Source: GCA-003244245 sp050700255 (lineage in GTDB: Bacteria; Actinomycetota; Actinomycetes; Mycobacteriales; Pseudonocardiaceae). Taken from it: a DNA stretch of 5,961 bases. Every line of letters starts with the position of its first letter. Position 1 is the first letter of the stretch. The notes beneath the pieces were generated by a model. It saw only the letters and a program-made list of their open reading frames with translations, was not told where the DNA came from and did no database searches. Below are positions 5,308-5,961 of this stretch, piece after piece. A program made the translations under genes and the position numbers. Where the stretch lies: positions 1 to 5,961 of the forward strand of contig JBOHGX010000287.1 in the NCBI GenBank assembly GCA_050700255.1. The letters run 5' to 3'.

Positions 5308-5961
5308 GTGAGCTGTACCGTCCAGGCTCCTGCCACACCGCGCACCCGGCACCGCGGCGGTGTGCTACGCGGCTACCTCGCGCTGACCAAGCCGCGAGTG
5401 ATCGAGCTGCTCCTGGTCACCACTATCCCGGCGATGTTGCTCGCCGCGCGTGGGGTGCCTTCCCTGTGGCTCATCGGGGCCACCCTGGTGGGCGGCATCA
5501 TGGCCGCGGGCAGTGCGAACGCGCTGAACTGCGTCGCCGATGCCGACATCGACGCCCAGATGAAACGGACCCGGGCCCGGCCGCTGGTCACCCACGAGGT
5601 GCCGATCCGGCATGCGCTGATCTTCGGGATCGCGCTGGGGGTGGCCTCTTTCGGCTGGTTATGGGCCACCACCAACCTGCTCTCCGCGCTGCTGGCAGTC
5701 GCGACGATCCTGTTCTACGTCTTCGTCTACACACTGTTGCTCAAACGCCGCACTGCGCAGAACATCATCTGGGGTGGCGCCGCCGGGTGCATGCCGGTGG
5801 TGATCGGCTGGTCGGCGGTCACCGGCACGGTGGGTTGGCCGGCGCTGGTGATGTTCGGAGTGATTTTCTTCTGGACGCCGCCGCATACCTGGGCGCTGGC
5901 GATGAAATTCCGCGAGGACTACCAGCGGGTGGGTGTGCCGATGCTGCCCGCGGTGGCCTCG
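5308..5961 (+). CDS. ctaB: Protoheme IX farnesyltransferase (heme O synthase), N-terminal part (cut by window edge)
   Basis: This is an integral membrane prenyltransferase of the UbiA/Cox10 family that adds a farnesyl group to heme b, making heme O, the precursor of heme A for aa3-type cytochrome c oxidase. The 218 codons present (about 300 expected) show YLALTKPRVIELLLVT (23-38), the prenyl-diphosphate/Mg motif NCVADADIDAQMKRT (74-88; Asn74, Asp78, Asp82), WGGAAGCMPVVIGW (155-168), FFWTPPHTWALAMKF (187-201) and the second acidic motif EDYQRVGVPML (203-213). Roughly six hydrophobic spans are visible at about 33-50, 52-70, 102-120, 122-142, 151-172 and 176-190. Translation begins at GTG 5308 behind GAGGAG (5297-5302, 5-nt spacing). 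The ATG at 5289 is in another frame, and the first in-frame ATG (Met43) lies after the conserved TKPRV segment, so GTG is the only sensible start. The gene is divergent from tkt, an arrangement known in mycobacteria. Confidence 0.96.
   Translation, partial: MSCTVQAPATPRTRHRGGVLRGYLALTKPRVIELLLVTTIPAMLLAARGVPSLWLIGATLVGGIMAAGSANALNCVADADIDAQMKRTRARPLVTHEVPIRHALIFGIALGVASFGWLWATTNLLSALLAVATILFYVFVYTLLLKRRTAQNIIWGGAAGCMPVVIGWSAVTGTVGWPALVMFGVIFFWTPPHTWALAMKFREDYQRVGVPMLPAVAS

Noticed and set aside
5099..5338. Minus-strand 79-codon frame covering the intergenic region and the ctaB start
   Set aside because: It would run antisense through the ctaB ribosome site and start codon and has no family-like sequence. 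It is considered a chance frame, although it is the only open frame spanning most of this gap.

Overview
This window is a conserved housekeeping carbon-metabolism locus from a high-GC actinomycete. The gene order (tkt, tal, pgi-type isomerase, zwf on the minus strand, with ctaB divergent on the plus strand), the strong G/C bias at third codon positions and the protein motifs point to Actinomycetota. The best fit is the Mycobacteriales/Pseudonocardiales neighbourhood. I do not assign a genus: the same core order is known from Mycobacterium (tkt-tal-zwf2, with ctaB nearby), but M. tuberculosis has no isomerase gene between tal and zwf2.

Layout. On the minus strand, read right to left, lie transketolase (5084-2979), transaldolase (2950-1823), a glucose-6-phosphate isomerase of the SIS-domain type found in transaldolase/isomerase fusion proteins (1816-203), and the first 68 codons of glucose-6-phosphate dehydrogenase (206 to the left edge). 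Gaps are 28 nt, 6 nt and a 4-nt ATGA overlap, so these are almost certainly one operon, probably continuing into opcA and pgl outside the window. A 223-bp intergenic region (5085-5307) separates tkt from the divergent ctaB, whose first 218 codons (5308-5961) run to the right edge. ctaB encodes heme O synthase, an integral membrane prenyltransferase needed for heme A in aa3 cytochrome oxidase.

How it works together. zwf starts the oxidative pentose phosphate pathway (NADPH supply), while tkt and tal run the non-oxidative branch. The isomerase converts fructose-6-phosphate from those two enzymes back to glucose-6-phosphate, which is the zwf substrate. The operon therefore carries the enzymes for recycling hexose phosphate through the pathway. 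The divergent ctaB belongs to respiration and shares only the intergenic control region.

The coding content is ordinary, and I see no mobile element, CRISPR array, RNA gene or novel defence-like system. The points worth a second look are the tal-pgi adjacency, which mirrors a known natural fusion, the noncanonical isomerase subfamily motifs, and the inverted repeats in the tkt/ctaB intergenic region.
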